64,000 nt of DNA from Neurospora crassa OR74A (lineage: Eukaryota; Ascomycota; Sordariomycetes; Sordariales; Sordariaceae). The DNA is taken from assembly GCF_000182925.2 (NCBI RefSeq), contig NC_026501.1:7357917-7421916 (forward strand). The letters are read 5' to 3'. Position 1 is the stretch's first letter; each line of letters begins with the position of its first letter. Shown piece after piece: positions 1 to 11,480 of the stretch. Under the pieces are notes generated by a model. That model was not told the DNA's origin. It saw nothing but the letters and a program-made list of their open reading frames with translations, and made no database searches. A program made the translations under genes and the position numbers.

Positions 1-3000
1 AACTTGGCTGGCGAGCGAGCTTACAACCAAGTTTGGCTTCTAGCTCGACAGCTTGGCCAGGGGTTGATATACCAGAATGTCAGTCTAGAGCTGAAGAGAC
101 CCGTCAGAAAACAGGCAAAAAGCAGCAAAGACAACCTAACATTGGCGATGCCACCCCAGCCCGTGTTCAACACCACCTCGGACCTGCCACGGCAACTTGA
201 GTGCGTGGTGACAGACGAGACAAGGAAGTAAGCTGATGGAGGTCGTGAGAGCGCAGCACCCGACGTCGAGACGGCGCCAAGAGCGAGCTCGATCCACACC
301 CAACAATTACTTGTCCAATTGCAGACGGGCGTGCAGGAGTGACACTGACAGCGAAGATGACTGCTGCAGGGCAGCTGCGACTTTGAAAGAAAAAGAGACG
401 AGACCTCGATGGGAGTTGTGATGTGGTGGACGATGCCGCATTAGTTCGTGAAGCAACGAAGGTGTTGTGCACCTTCCTTTATGTCCATTCTCCATGTCAT
501 GGCCTGAACCGTGTGCCTTCCCTCCCGCGAGATCTGAGGGTTTGCCTTATCGTCGGTTTCAACATCGGCGATTAAACAACGCCTTGACAGTTTGGCAGTC
601 TGTGCCTGAAGATCCTTGACTCGTCACAACGTGCTTGGCCAGTTCCAGAACCATTCAAGTTGCGAGTCGAGAGAGCGCTCGGGGAGCTCCAGGTCCCAAG
701 AACATTGCCCATGGCGCCCAACGGCCGGTGTAGTGTACATACAAGCTTCCCTGGAGCGCAGATCAATGCCCCGCTGTCTGGAATCGCAGAGTAATTTCCT
801 CGACACGCCTGCCCGTTCCAAACATAACGACGGGAGACGCTGACCGCAACAAGACCTAAGCGGGGCAGTTTATTCCCGCCTCTAACGGGATGACGATATT
901 CACCAGTAGGAGCTAGATGTACTCGGTAGAGGCTTGGACTTTTGGATTGGAGAAGGGGCCTTCTCCTCATCCTGCACACAAAGTTACGAAAGACCTGACG
1001 AATGTTATCCCGTCACCAGAGTCTCGACCGCTGTGAGAGTTAAAATGTTGGTTGGGATCACTTTTCGGGCCCCGGACCTGCCTGACTGCAGAAACTGCAC
1101 CCATAACGATCAACAGCTCCCAAAGCAATGGGATGTTCAAACGCTGTCTTGGAAAAAGGAACGAAGCGAGGGGTGGCATTGGGCTGCCCCGCGTCGATTC
1201 CAGGTCCCTGTCACATCTCCAATGACATCACCAAATGGCCGTGGTAGGCGCACAGACCACCACAACTCCCGCATCCGGAAGGGGACGGCATCGGACGACA
1301 GTCGTGGAACCGATCGGATCGGCACCTCTGTCGCTTCTCCCTGCTTGTCCGACTGCAGGTGATGCGCGACGGCCGTTTTTTTGAACGCGGAACCCGGTAA
1401 ATGTACGGCTTCCGGAGCCCAACATACTGAGATTTGGGCGGAGCTTTGCCGGGCTAAGATCCGAATCCGGCTCTGGGCGGGAACTGGTGAGGACCTTATA
1501 AGTGGCCTAGTGGAATATGCCCGCGAAACTTTGGGGCTTCTAATGATTGGGAGATGAGAAGCTTAATCACATCAGACGGTGGGTTTTGGACTTTAGACTG
1601 ATCCCAAGTCAAGATGTTGCTGCATATGCATCGTGCAAGACCTAACGATGTCGAAGATCGATGCTTGCCCGAAGAATTCACGTTGCGTCTGAAAACGGTG
1701 TGGCTATTCAGGACTAAATCAAAGGGACGGGTCTCAGCCGGATTGATGTCGACGATCCTCCAGGATGGGAAACTCTCATCAAAGTGCAACACAATCGGGC
1801 CACGTGGGCTCTCTCCTTCACGTGTAAGCCAAGCAGGTTGTGCGGTTCAAGTGATCAACTCCTGGACCCTGATAATGTTCCTGTCGGGACCGCTCGTATG
1901 GCATGATGTCTGAGCAAGGGAGGCAAGCCCGCCAGTTTTGTTCAAGTTTGCTCGAGCACGGTCCTCATCCGGAGATGGTAACTCCATTAAACAAGCTTTA
2001 CGGGACCGGGCGTGCAGAACTCAATTTCTTCCAAGAAAAAAAAAAAAAAATTAAACAAATTTTTTTTTTAGAATTATCGGACAAAAAGCAGAAAGAAGAA
2101 GAAGAAGAAAAAAAAGAAAAGACTACCCAGCCTCGACACCAACCGCCTGCTGTCCGGGACAAGGTCCGCACGGCGACCGACGGGCCCCTTTCAGTCCCCA
2201 GACTGAGACACCAACACTCCAGTCGGACTCCAACATGATATAGCTCCCGATTAGAATCCAGGCGCCCCGGATTTTCTAGCAGAATCCAGACTTGCTTTCT
2301 GTGGATCCCTCAGCGCTTCTCTTACTCCCGTGACAGGACGGGATTCGCAGTGTCAACCGAAAAGGGGGTTCCGCAACCCCGCCATGTTCCCCGCAGAGCC
2401 CTTAACGGTTCGCGCTTGTGCCCGCCCAAAATTTCGAAAGTATTCTGGCAACAAAGGGGCGGTATGGCTCTTTTTGTGCGTTGTCGCCAACGATGCTGGA
2501 GCATGTTTTGCCTCGGTACATAATGACGATATCGCTTTATAATTGAATGAGGTCTGGTTTTTGGCCGATGGTTATCTTTTTTTTTTCCCCTTTACAATGT
2601 AGCATCAGGTTTGGCCGAGATGTATGTACGTAGACCGAGGTGCTCGGCAGAAGTGAAAATCAAATGCGGAAAGCAGGGGCGCGACTCAGGCATTCTCGTA
2701 ATTGTAACCCAAGCCAGGCCATCCAGGCCTTGCACAACGAACCCCGGTAACTTTCACAAGCTTGCCGTCTCCAATTCTGCCGGGGCATGCGCGTGAAACG
2801 GATGGTGGGAAAGTGCGCTACGGGAGCGATTTTTTTGTTGAGATTCTGATAGGGCATCGAGCAGTAGCGAATAACTTCCTTCGGCTGCCGCGCGCTCCTC
2901 CTGCGTCATTGTGCCGGGCTCTTGTTGTACACATATCAGATCTGTTGACCCTCGTGCTCCTGGCGTCCCTTCTTTTTCTTTTTTTACCTCCTTCCCTCCT

Positions 3001-3026
3001 CTTTTTTCCCCTCCTTCGTTTATCAG
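1..3026. other. Left-edge intergenic region, no gene supported
   Basis: No convincing gene was found in this 3-kb stretch. Open frames on both strands are short, overlap each other and show no domain or exon pattern. Visible structure is limited to a purine-rich patch near 2036-2125 (A tract followed by GAA-type repeats) and a strongly pyrimidine-rich tract at about 2966-3020 directly before the first ATG of the downstream dehydrogenase gene. CT-rich tracts of this kind are common at Neurospora promoters and transcription starts, so the right end is probably the promoter and leader of that gene. Confidence 0.5.
2966..3020 (+). promoter_or_regulatory. CT-rich promoter/start-site tract of the G3PDH gene
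   Basis: This is a long run of T and C ending in ttcgtttatcag immediately before ATG 3027. CT boxes commonly mark core promoters and start sites in filamentous ascomycetes. The last bases could also act as a splice acceptor of a leader intron, in which case the tract would be its polypyrimidine stretch. Where transcription starts relative to this tract decides whether the long or the short dehydrogenase is made. Confidence 0.4.
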
Positions 3027-4601
3027 ATGAACTGTTCCCGTCTCGGACAACCCCTTCTCCATCAGGCTCGTTACAGAAGCCGAATCTTGAGCTCAGACGC
3101 CGCCTCCGTCTTCCATTATCTTGTACAGGGTCAAGGCCCAAAACTACCTCTATCGTTCTCGTCCCCGCCTACCCACTCAGCGCTCCGCCGTCGGTTTTAC
3201 GTCCAGTCTTCGGCCGCTATTTCGAAGCCAACTTCTCCTTTTCACCAACAACTCCCCCGAAGCCCCCAAATCGCAACCCGTGCCGACGTTCTTGAGCCAG
3301 CTTCGTCCCTCTGGTCCACCCGCAGTAGCAGAGCCTCCCTTGCTCCTCCTCTGAATAATACACGACACCTCCCTGTCCGCAGATACTCTCAAGTCGCCAA
3401 AATGACTGTCAACAACTTCATCAAGAAACACAAGGTTACCGTCATCGGTTCCGGTAACTGGGGCACCACAGTGGCCAAGCTCGTTGCCGAGAACTGCGCA
3501 GAGCACCCCGATACGTTCGAGAAGGATGTTCAGATGTGGGTTTACGAGGAGAACGTCACTCTCCCCAAGGACTCCAAGCACTTTGATGCCTCGATCGGCG
3601 AGCAACCGCAGAAGCTCACCCACATCCTTAACACATATCATGAGAACGTCAAATACCTCCCCGGCATCCCGTTGCCCCACAACCTTGTCGCCAACCCTTC
3701 GCTGGTAGACGCCGTCAAGGACTCGAGCATCCTTATCTTCAACCTTCCCCATGAGTTCATTGGCAACATCTGCAGACAGATCAAGGACCACATTGCGCCC
3801 TATGCTCGCGGCATCAGCTGCATCAAGGGTGTCTCCGTCACCGACGACAAGATCGAGCTTATTTGCAACTACGTCAGCGACGCTCTCAACATCTACTGCG
3901 GTGCCCTTAGCGGTGCCAACATTGCCAGCGAGATTGCCAACGAGCAGTGGTGCGAGACCACCATTGCCTACAACACCCCCTTGGTTGACAGGCGCGACGA
4001 GAACGGCAGGCCGGTCGGCAACGGCGAGTCTAACGACCACACCAAGCAACTCACGCCGCTGCCGCTCGACTACCCTCCTCTGGATCACGATGAGTGGTCG
4101 CTGCTCTTCAGCCGCCCCTACTTCACTGTTTCCATGGTGTCAGACATTGTCGGTGTCTCGCTGGCTGGTGCGCTCAAGAACATTGTCGCCATTGCTTGCG
4201 GCTATGTCGAGGGACACGGCTGGAACATGACTGCTAAGACGGCCGTCATGCGCCGCGGCATGCAGGAGATTATTCGTTTCGCCAACGAGTTCTTCCCCGG
4301 CCAGATCGAACCCAGGACCTTCTGGGAGGAAAGTGCCGGCTGGGGTGACATGATCGTGAGCTGCACTTCCGCCCGCAACTGGAGGTGCTCCAAGTTGGCC
4401 GTGGAGCGCAACCTGCCCATTGAGGAGGTTGAGAAGACGGAGCTTAACGGACAGAAGCTGCAGGGTATCTCCACTACCCGCGAGGTCAGCAGCTTCCTCC
4501 GTGCCAAGGGCGCCGAGGAGCGTTACCCCGTCTTCATGGCTGTTGAACGCATCATCGACCAGGAGATTAAGGTGGAGGAGATTCCCAAGCTTTTCAAGTA
4601 A
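3027..4601 (+). CDS. NAD-dependent glycerol-3-phosphate dehydrogenase, probable mitochondrial and cytosolic forms
   Basis: The enzyme interconverts dihydroxyacetone phosphate and glycerol 3-phosphate with NADH/NAD, feeding glycerol and lipid synthesis and shuttling redox equivalents. The Gpd1-like core is about 399 residues, the usual family length, and begins at ATG 3402 (residue 126) with [18 protein letters not shown], the Rossmann glycine motif. It continues with a [10 protein letters not shown] segment and the GALKN segment, whose lysine (residue 384) matches the catalytic lysine of the family. The frame has no introns and stays open upstream to ATG 3027, adding 125 residues that are rich in R, S and P, poor in acidic residues, and end in VRRYSQVAK. 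That sequence fits the R-x-Y/S mitochondrial protease site. ATG 3402 has a good context (A at -3), while ATG 3027 has a poorer one. The gene is convergent with the next one. The product family is clear; use of the first start is inferred. Confidence 0.93.
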   Translation: MNCSRLGQPLLHQARYRSRILSSDAASVFHYLVQGQGPKLPLSFSSPPTHSALRRRFYVQSSAAISKPTSPFHQQLPRSPQIATRADVLEPASSLWSTRSSRASLAPPLNNTRHLPVRRYSQVAKMTVNNFIKKHKVTVIGSGNWGTTVAKLVAENCAEHPDTFEKDVQMWVYEENVTLPKDSKHFDASIGEQPQKLTHILNTYHENVKYLPGIPLPHNLVANPSLVDAVKDSSILIFNLPHEFIGNICRQIKDHIAPYARGISCIKGVSVTDDKIELICNYVSDALNIYCGALSGANIASEIANEQWCETTIAYNTPLVDRRDENGRPVGNGESNDHTKQLTPLPLDYPPLDHDEWSLLFSRPYFTVSMVSDIVGVSLAGALKNIVAIACGYVEGHGWNMTAKTAVMRRGMQEIIRFANEFFPGQIEPRTFWEESAGWGDMIVSCTSARNWRCSKLAVERNLPIEEVEKTELNGQKLQGISTTREVSSFLRAKGAEERYPVFMAVERIIDQEIKVEEIPKLFK

Positions 4602-5027
4602 AAGACATGGAAAAGAGATGCAAATATCGGTTCGGGTTGCGATCATGGGGCGTTTTACGGCGGTTTAGGTACTTTGGGGTTTTTAAAGTGCATCGAGCCT
4701 GTTGTCGGGGGAGTTCCACTGTTCCAAGGTGTGGGGAACGGCATTTGAGTTCATCGTGTTATACGGGTTCGGTTTTATGCGTGCCATAGCGTGTCGGATA
4801 CCATTGAGGAACATAAAATCATTCACAATTCTAAGGAGAAGATCCTTCCTCGCGGGATGGTGTAGCCTAATTTGGTATGTGTACGGTGTCTTTAGCTTAG
4901 GGCGTAATGGAACCTTTTTCCTGTATTACATACCATGTCGATATAGTATCCAGGTAAACTGTGCAGAGTGCAACGACCCCAAAATTAAACCTTGAACCAT
5001 GCATCAAACCAGACCTTGTCCCGGATC
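4602..5027. other. Convergent intergenic region between G3PDH and GGCT-like genes
   Basis: The 426 bp between two facing stop codons should hold both 3' untranslated regions. No gene or repeat was seen. Confidence 0.5.
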
Positions 5028-6479
5028 TCATTCAGAATCCTCCACAAGATTACCCAACAAACACCTCTTCTCCTCATCATCGACTACCATCTCACTTCTT
5101 CGTCTACTCAACCAAGACCCCGATCTCTTTCTGCCATTCACCCGCCCCTTCTTCTCCTCTCCACCCTTACCGTCATCACCATCATCCCCATCACCGTCAT
5201 GAACCGTCCTCTCCCCCTCTCCAAAAAGCGGTTTGAATACAAAATCATAGCTCCCCCAAACGAAATGCATCATCACGCTCATCATCCCCGCAACCCACCC
5301 CGGAACCTTGCCCTTATCATCAGCAACCCATTTCGTAAACTTCAACACAATGAAGAAAAGCGGCATCCAGACGACCATGAATATCAGCCGACCAAGTTGC
5401 TGCCGGGTGGAGGTGACGGTGTAGGGTTCGAGGTTGTTTAGGTAGGACTGATAAGCGGGCGGGAGTTCGTGCTCGATGGCGCCGGAGCGGAGGAGGGTAA
5501 GATAGCGGAGGGAAGGTTGAGTCGGGGGAGTTTGGGGGCGGTGTATGGGGAGGAGGAGTTTAGATAACGCCTGGCGCCATTTGGGGGGAAGTTTGGGTGG
5601 TTGTTTGGGGTCTTTGGGGTCGGAGTCTCCGCCGGTAATAGTAGTAGAATCCAAGCCTCCGGGAGGCTTCGGGTAGGGGTGCTTAGGATCGTTGCCATCG
5701 TCGTCGGGGAGGTCAGGCACCTGAGGAGCGTACAACGTCCGCGCCAGAAAAGGTTTGGGCAAGTCCGGGCGGGGGTGTTCGGGGATCCGAACGGGCGCGG
5801 GCAGTTCGATGCAGGGGACCAAGATCTCGTGGTAGCTGGCTCCGCCGCCTTCGGTCGCTATGATGCGGGCGTAGTCTTCTGCTGTTACTTCGTAGACTAC
5901 GCCGATAAGACCGCCCGTGTCCATGTTCCAATCCGAGTCGGCTGCACTTTTTCCCCCCGAGTTTCCCTGGGCCGGTGGTTGGGGTCCCGGAGATGGAAGA
6001 TGGGGCGGATCGATAGGCGGGATAGGAATCACTGGTGGCTTCCTGGGCAGCTTCCGCAAAGCGACGTTGGCGAAGCAGGGCTCCAGATAAGGAATACCGG
6101 GCAGGTCGAAGGTCAGACGGATCGAAGGCGCCGAGACGTTTACTTGGCTGAGGGGACGGATCTTGCGCATGCCGAGGAAGGTTTCGGCGCACATGTTGGA
6201 GCCATAGGCAAGGTAGAGGACGGTGCTGGATGATGGGAGTTTGCCCACATCCGCCGCAGCAGGTACTGGGATCGGTTCATCGGGGAAGGGAGTGGGTGAG
6301 ACGTCTGGTTGGGAGAGACGGGCGCGAGAGGTCCGTGGGATTGAGAATACGGATGGTTTTGCGGTGGAGGCCGAGGATGGAAGGTATTCGAGATGCTTGA
6401 GCGTTGCGGACGTTGTATCCTTATCATCCCTGGCGTACATGCCACATTCCGTCGCGTTGTAGTCCTTCCGGGAGTACAT
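5028..6479 (-). CDS. Gamma-glutamyl-cyclotransferase-like protein with C-terminal membrane anchor
   Basis: Single-exon protein of 483 residues. The LAYGSNM motif (residues 90-96) is the signature of the AIG2/gamma-glutamyl cyclotransferase fold. The GGLIGVVYEVTAEDYARI segment followed by ATEGGGASY supplies the expected catalytic glutamate (E210). Such enzymes cleave gamma-glutamyl amino acids or glutathione-derived peptides to 5-oxoproline; fungal GliK-type members process gamma-glutamyl metabolites. The substrate here is unknown. A proline-rich insert (about 145-175) splits the domain, and a second proline/aspartate-rich linker follows it. Around residues 365-425 there are one or two hydrophobic segments (LIFMVVWMPLFFIVLKF, then VAGMMSVMMHFVWGSY), followed by an acidic then basic tail. 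This suggests a membrane-tethered enzyme. Its start is divergent from the next gene, with 1 kb between them. Confidence 0.8.
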   Translation of the reverse strand: MYSRKDYNATECGMYARDDKDTTSATLKHLEYLPSSASTAKPSVFSIPRTSRARLSQPDVSPTPFPDEPIPVPAAADVGKLPSSSTVLYLAYGSNMCAETFLGMRKIRPLSQVNVSAPSIRLTFDLPGIPYLEPCFANVALRKLPRKPPVIPIPPIDPPHLPSPGPQPPAQGNSGGKSAADSDWNMDTGGLIGVVYEVTAEDYARIIATEGGGASYHEILVPCIELPAPVRIPEHPRPDLPKPFLARTLYAPQVPDLPDDDGNDPKHPYPKPPGGLDSTTITGGDSDPKDPKQPPKLPPKWRQALSKLLLPIHRPQTPPTQPSLRYLTLLRSGAIEHELPPAYQSYLNNLEPYTVTSTRQQLGRLIFMVVWMPLFFIVLKFTKWVADDKGKVPGWVAGMMSVMMHFVWGSYDFVFKPLFGEGERTVHDGDGDDGDDGKGGEEKKGRVNGRKRSGSWLSRRRSEMVVDDEEKRCLLGNLVEDSE

Positions 6480-7493
6480 GATTGCCTGGGTCGGGATATC
6501 GCCCGTGCACAGGTGGTGACAGATCAGTAGTGGGGATGGAAAAGATGTACCAATCAGAAGGATACTATCAAAGACGTGATTGCAATGAGAATGGCGAAAG
6601 GTGGACGTTGGATGATGTTGAAGTATACAAGATTCAAGATCAACTAAGGCACCAAAAGGTGGGATGACAGATTTGTTTGTGGTTGAAGGAAGGTCGTATG
6701 TTGCCGTCGGATTGGATTTACAATCCGGGAAGCACTACTGCTGACTAATCGATCTGATTGGTGGAAGCTTATCGAATGCAATCTTATGGCGTAGGTATGT
6801 ACACTAAAATAACCACCTCGTTCGCCGTGCCGAATCGGAACGGGGCATTCTAGCGACAATGATTTCCGAGACTCCGTCCCGCTTCGACTACCATCCTCCG
6901 CTCGGCAATCTTGGGTATCCGGTGCCCGAGTGCCCCCCCGGTTGCGTTTGGTTCCGTGAAGTCATCAGGGTATCACGTCGAGGGCTGCGAAGCGCGGTGC
7001 TTCCGTTATGATTGCACGGATTACGTTCGGGCCACCTGACCACCTCTTGGTAGTTCAAGGGGTGAGACGACTCCCGCGGCCCAGCATGATGCCACCACCT
7101 ACATCGTCGATCTGAGGTGTTGAGTACACGATTCGAATGGCGTTAGAAGTATTTACAGCCGATGCCTGACTTTTCTTTGCATCGATTAAGTTGAGAATGT
7201 TACAAATGTCACTCGGTCGTTCCTTCCTTCGTGGTCGAGCTCCCGGATGCCTCCGAGCACAATGGGAAGGCGCGAAGGAATGAGTAGGTCAAGAGACCGT
7301 TTTGCCCTCTCGATGCGCACATCGCACAATCTTCGATGATGTGTTTCGTCCAAATCTGTTGTCTCAGTCAGTGTCCGTTGGTTCTCGTATCCAGATGGGT
7401 CAGGTTTTCACAACACTTCGAACTTGACGCATCTGATCAACTTGGCAATCGAGACCGAGCAGTTCTTCCGCGCTCCGTCATCATCCTTCCGCC
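6480..7493. other. Divergent promoter region
   Basis: About 1 kb separates the minus-strand cyclotransferase start from the plus-strand start at 7494. No gene is supported. An upstream ATG at 7336 opens a 67-codon frame that runs past the 7494 start in another phase; if transcribed it would act as an overlapping upstream ORF. Confidence 0.4.
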
Positions 7494-10096
7494 ATGGAGC
7501 AGTGGCTACCTCCAAGCCACGAGAGCACTGCCGACCTGACACGGGCTGACGGAGGCGATCTGTGGACAGTCCTCTCCTCTCAACGCCGTGCTAGAAGCCC
7601 CTCAAGACTCACAGCGTTTTCCGATGTCAATGGACTGTCCTATCTCGGTTCCAAACCCATCACGATGGACTGGAGTCCTAAGAAAAGGGATCCGTTGGCG
7701 GATATGCTCCCCGACAGCTGGGAGCCAACTCAGAAGCATGATCCCAATCCGAGTACGGAAACACCACCACAGCCCGAGAACAAGGCCCAGCCTACTGCTA
7801 CTGCCCAAACTCAGAACAGAACACCTCTCTCCGCCGACGATCTAGCCCCCGACATGCCATGGAACTCTGTCTCTTCCCGCAAAAGACCTACAAAGACCCG
7901 TCAGTCCCAAGCTAAGCCAAAGGCCAAGCCCAGCAAAGGTGCTGGCTCAACCTCGCCGACCGAACCTGACATGTCCACCGACTCTACGTCCCCCCGTGAT
8001 GGGCTTGCTCTTCGGAGATCTCCTCGGATTTTTCAGCTTAATGCTCACCAGAAGCTTCAGAAGACGACTCCTCCCCCTTCAAGGTCTGAAGTCGAGAAGG
8101 ACAGCCAGAAACCGAAGAGTGGCCCAATTCCCCCCATACCTAGGAAGCGAAAGGCACGACCACATGCGATCGAGACTTTGGAAACGAGTGGCTCGGATGA
8201 ACGATACAAGGCAGCATCAGCGTTGTCGTCCAAGCCTTCCAAAGTCCCACGCCTTGAGCAAGCCAGTTCAGCCCAGGGCGAACCTACTACCAAACAGAGT
8301 GAGGCAGCAAGACCCAGGCCAGCAAACAGACATATTCGAACTCCAGCTGAGCCCGAGGAGGAAGTCTTTCCCCATGATAACAGAACTGAGAAGCACATCC
8401 CGGCAAGTAACAAGCTTCAGACTCCCAATGAGCCGGAGGAGTCGGTGCTTTCCGATCACAACAGAGTAGAAAAGCAAGACTCGGCAACCACTGGAGTCCA
8501 AACTTCGAATGAGCTGGAGGAAATATTGCAGCCCCCTCACAAGAGCACTCAGAAGATCAACACGCAGCCCATCTACCAAAATCAGGCAATACAGCAATTC
8601 AGTTCCCAGCCGACATCTGAAGACGCGTTCCTTGCTAAGACAACTGCCAATCTGATGGCGGTCACACAATATGAGCAGAGGCCATCTCGCGAGCAAGCAG
8701 CCCTCGTACATGCCGTAGTCAATGAACCACCCAAACGTATTTCAAGAGACGCTGTCTCTTCGCCAGCGCCCAAAGACATCGTGCCTTCACATGTCGCTCA
8801 TGTGTGGGATAGGTTGGCTCAGAGGGGACCCCAACACCAGATTATCGACCTTGAACAGGCGCAGGAGGCAGTTCCCGTACTTCAACCTACATTTCGTGGA
8901 CAAAAGCATCATGGCGTTAACTCTCAACTCTCTAGTTCTCCTTTGTTCATGGATCAAGGTCCTGTTTATGACGATGATCAAGAACCTGGAGCGGCACCAA
9001 GGTCGCTTAGGAACATGTTCCACAATGGCTTGGAGACGTTCAAAGACCAAGTTTTGCATCGCAACACAGCTCACACACTTCGCAAACAGCCGTCCCACGA
9101 CCAATTGCCTGTCCAGGCTATCTCTCAGCAATCTGACCTCGCCTACTCGTTGCCGCATGCTGCCAATCTTACAAGCGAATTTCAAGGAACGCCAGTTCAG
9201 CGCCCGCAAAGTCAATGGAGTGCTTCGACGCCATTGGAGCAAAGCAGAGCAACGAGCCCGGGAGAGGTCTGGCGGAGAGAGACAGAGGATAACTCTACAT
9301 ATGCGATTGTACACAAGATAGGAATGGTGAGTTCCACCGCCCATGAGCCTCTTTGGTGATGTTTGATGTCCTGACCTCGATCTCCCTATAGATGCTACAT
9401 CGCGCACTTAAGCCGAGCGAAGAAGTTGTGGACGACATAATCAAGGACTACCTGGAGAATTCAGTGCTGCTACTTGAGCTTATGAACACTTGCCATGAAA
9501 CTGAAAGGGAAACCACTGTTGATAACCACGACGCCGCAACCAAAAGGTTGTACTCCATGTTCGACACAGCGTTGCAGGACGTCCGACACCTGCAGGAGCA
9601 ACTGCAGTCATTTGACATCTCGAAGATACTGGCCAGTGCCCGTAAGCCTGAACTTGTCAAAAAAATGCATATGTTGAATCGGTTGTGCGATGAGCGCCTG
9701 AAAGAATATGTTGAAGAATCTTCACGCGCGACGACCGAAGAAGAGGATCCAGTCCCAAAGAAGGACGACCTTGTGGAACTCTTCAAGACACAGCTATACG
9801 AACAGATCGGACATTCTGTCGACGTGACCACGAAGCTCCAGATGATCGATGCGGAAGCAGATGAGTTCATTGAGAATCTCCGCAACGAGATAGGCTTTCC
9901 GAGCAAACAGTCTGATGCTCAACGAGTCTCGGACGAACATGAACCCGCCTTTCAAGCTATGAATCAGGATGATAACGCCATGTTTGGTTTGAAGCAGAAG
10001 AAGCCTGCTTCTGCTGGCGAGATGCTGTCTGATATTTCTCAGGAGGTCATCGAGGTGTCGTCACACTATGACTCGGATAGTGATTACGTTGACTAA
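7494..10096 (+). CDS. Unrecognised nuclear-type protein with C-terminal coiled coil (845 aa)
   Basis: Two exons: 7494-9326 and 9392-10096. The 65-bp intron has gtgagt at the donor, ctgac as branch site and tatag as acceptor, and the join is in phase. The start gccATGg is a strong context. Residues 1-600 are low in hydrophobic residues and rich in S, P, Q and basic clusters (PRKRKARP, SKPSKVPRLEQ), as in disordered nuclear proteins. Residues about 280-365 hold three degenerate repeats of about 27 residues, each opening with R/Q-T-x-x-E-x-E-E. The second exon encodes a helical, probably coiled-coil region (heptads around LQDVRHLQEQLQSFDISKIL and LVKKMHMLNRLCDERLKEY), ending in an acidic SDSDYVD tail. 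No known domain was recognised, so no function is proposed. A role in a chromosomal or cytoskeletal assembly would fit the composition, but this is a guess. Confidence 0.8.
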
Positions 10097-10947
10097 TCTG
10101 TTCCTTTACATAATGTTTCGTTACATTGGCCGTTGTCTAGGAATCTTTCTGTCCCCATTTTTCCGAACAGATACATGTATCATTGGGGGAAGTGTTAACT
10201 TTCGGGTAGTCATGTCACATGTGCAAATTCTCTGTTAACTGGAGGCTGGTGGAAAGACCGGAGCTAAGTGTCTGAGAAAATCCTAGTTCGATATAGACAA
10301 CAATATTGTGCCAGTGGTGGCCTTCAATTCACGTTGGTCTTGACACTATATACTGGTAGTTTCCAATGCCCCAGAATGCCACATATGAGACTGACAGTTC
10401 AAGAGTATGAATATCTAGCCCTAGCCCATCTCCCTGACGTATGAAACATCGTAAGCAAGTGCCACAACTGGAAGAATACAGATACCGAGAATAGGAAAAC
10501 AAAGTGGTTGAAAGTTTAATGGTGGGCCCCGAGGTACGCTCCCTCTTCTGCCTGCCCTCCGTTTTGCTCCCATCCCCCCCCTCTCCCATTGAAGACACTC
10601 AGGTCAAATACCCCGCCGCGCGAAGCTTTTCCTCTCGCACAAACAACAACATTATCTTCACGACCAGACCTGACTTTCGCAAGAAAGACACATCGAGTCT
10701 CCTCCTCAGTAACGCAGATCTACACCTATAAGCCCACATCGTCCTTCACCCTTTAAAGCTTCAAGGTCAGAACCCATCCTTGATTGGACCACAAGCCGGC
10801 ATCTACGAGTGCAATGTAAGCAACCCAGCATGACAGGCCTCGCCTTTTCTACCTATTTAACTCTTGCCCTGGCTACTCATCTGTCACTCTTGCTCGTGAT
10901 TTCGTTTAACTAAGCAAACAAGCGATCATCTCATCGATGCCCCTACT

Positions 10948-10996
10948 GTAAGTACAGTAGCCAGCTAACGCGCGCAAATATCAGTTTTTCCTCACA
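10948..10996 (+). other. Possible 5'-leader intron of the small Gag-like gene
   Basis: A gtaagt donor at 10948, a gctaacg branch-like site near 10964 and a tcacag acceptor ending at 10996 define a 49-bp candidate intron in the leader of the gene starting at 11109. It is short for Neurospora but has all three signals. The donor lies in a small palindrome (tactgtaagtacagta). Confidence 0.35.
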
Positions 10997-11108
10997 GAAT
11001 TTCAATCAACACCGAGGTCAAGCGTCCTCGTTTTTCTCTCGATACCTCATCACCAACCTTACTACTTCACCAAAGCAAGCAAGCACCAGCCAAGCGGCAG
11101 AAGTGACA

Positions 11109-11480
11109 ATGGCCGCCCCCGATCAGCCCGTTTACGTGGTTAATTACTATCACCTCCCGTTCGGTCTGGTGGAGCTAGAGGGCCACCAAAACTTTGAGAT
11201 GTGGGATACCGCCCTCCGCCAGTATCTCAGAGCGGCTTCCCTTCTGCACCACTTGGTGCTTGATGAAATGAGTCCCGAGGAGCGCGCGTGCGACGCCTGT
11301 CGCGACAATTGGCACGTCGAGCGGGGCAGGGTGTTAACCCTCATCGATCTCACCCTCGGCAATAGGCTCGTTCGGGAGGCTCTTTACGAGTACGGCTGGC
11401 AGGACAACCACCCGAGCCCAACGTACCATTACGATATGGTAATCGGCATCTGGGGGCCCGCCGGCCAGAACTGGGCTTGA
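11109..11480 (+). CDS. Small Gag-like protein, paralogue of the gene at 28074
   Basis: Intronless gene of 123 residues. The first true ATG is 11109 (gacaATGg); there is no ATG in the open triplets before it. The motif order is LVELEGHQNFEMWDTALRQYL, then a central W and R, then RLVREALYEYGWQ and PTYHYDMVIGIWG. The gene at 28074 has the same order (LVPLYG, NFENWDTTIRHFL, IRERLLRHGW, PKYHYDLVWSLWG), so the two are clearly related. The pattern G-x-NF-x-x-W-x-x-x-R-x-x-L followed by a helical region and GW...P..YD resembles the N-terminal Gag domain of Ty1/copia-type elements. No protease, integrase, reverse transcriptase or terminal repeats lie nearby. It may be a host gene derived from Gag or a lineage-specific family. 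Function is unknown; the paralogy is seen directly and the Gag link is inferred. Confidence 0.6.
   Translation: MAAPDQPVYVVNYYHLPFGLVELEGHQNFEMWDTALRQYLRAASLLHHLVLDEMSPEERACDACRDNWHVERGRVLTLIDLTLGNRLVREALYEYGWQDNHPSPTYHYDMVIGIWGPAGQNWA

Noticed and set aside
1903-2238. 111-codon frame over a poly-A/GAA-rich patch
   Set aside because: Lysine and glutamate runs arise directly from the purine-rich repeat. No other coding evidence.
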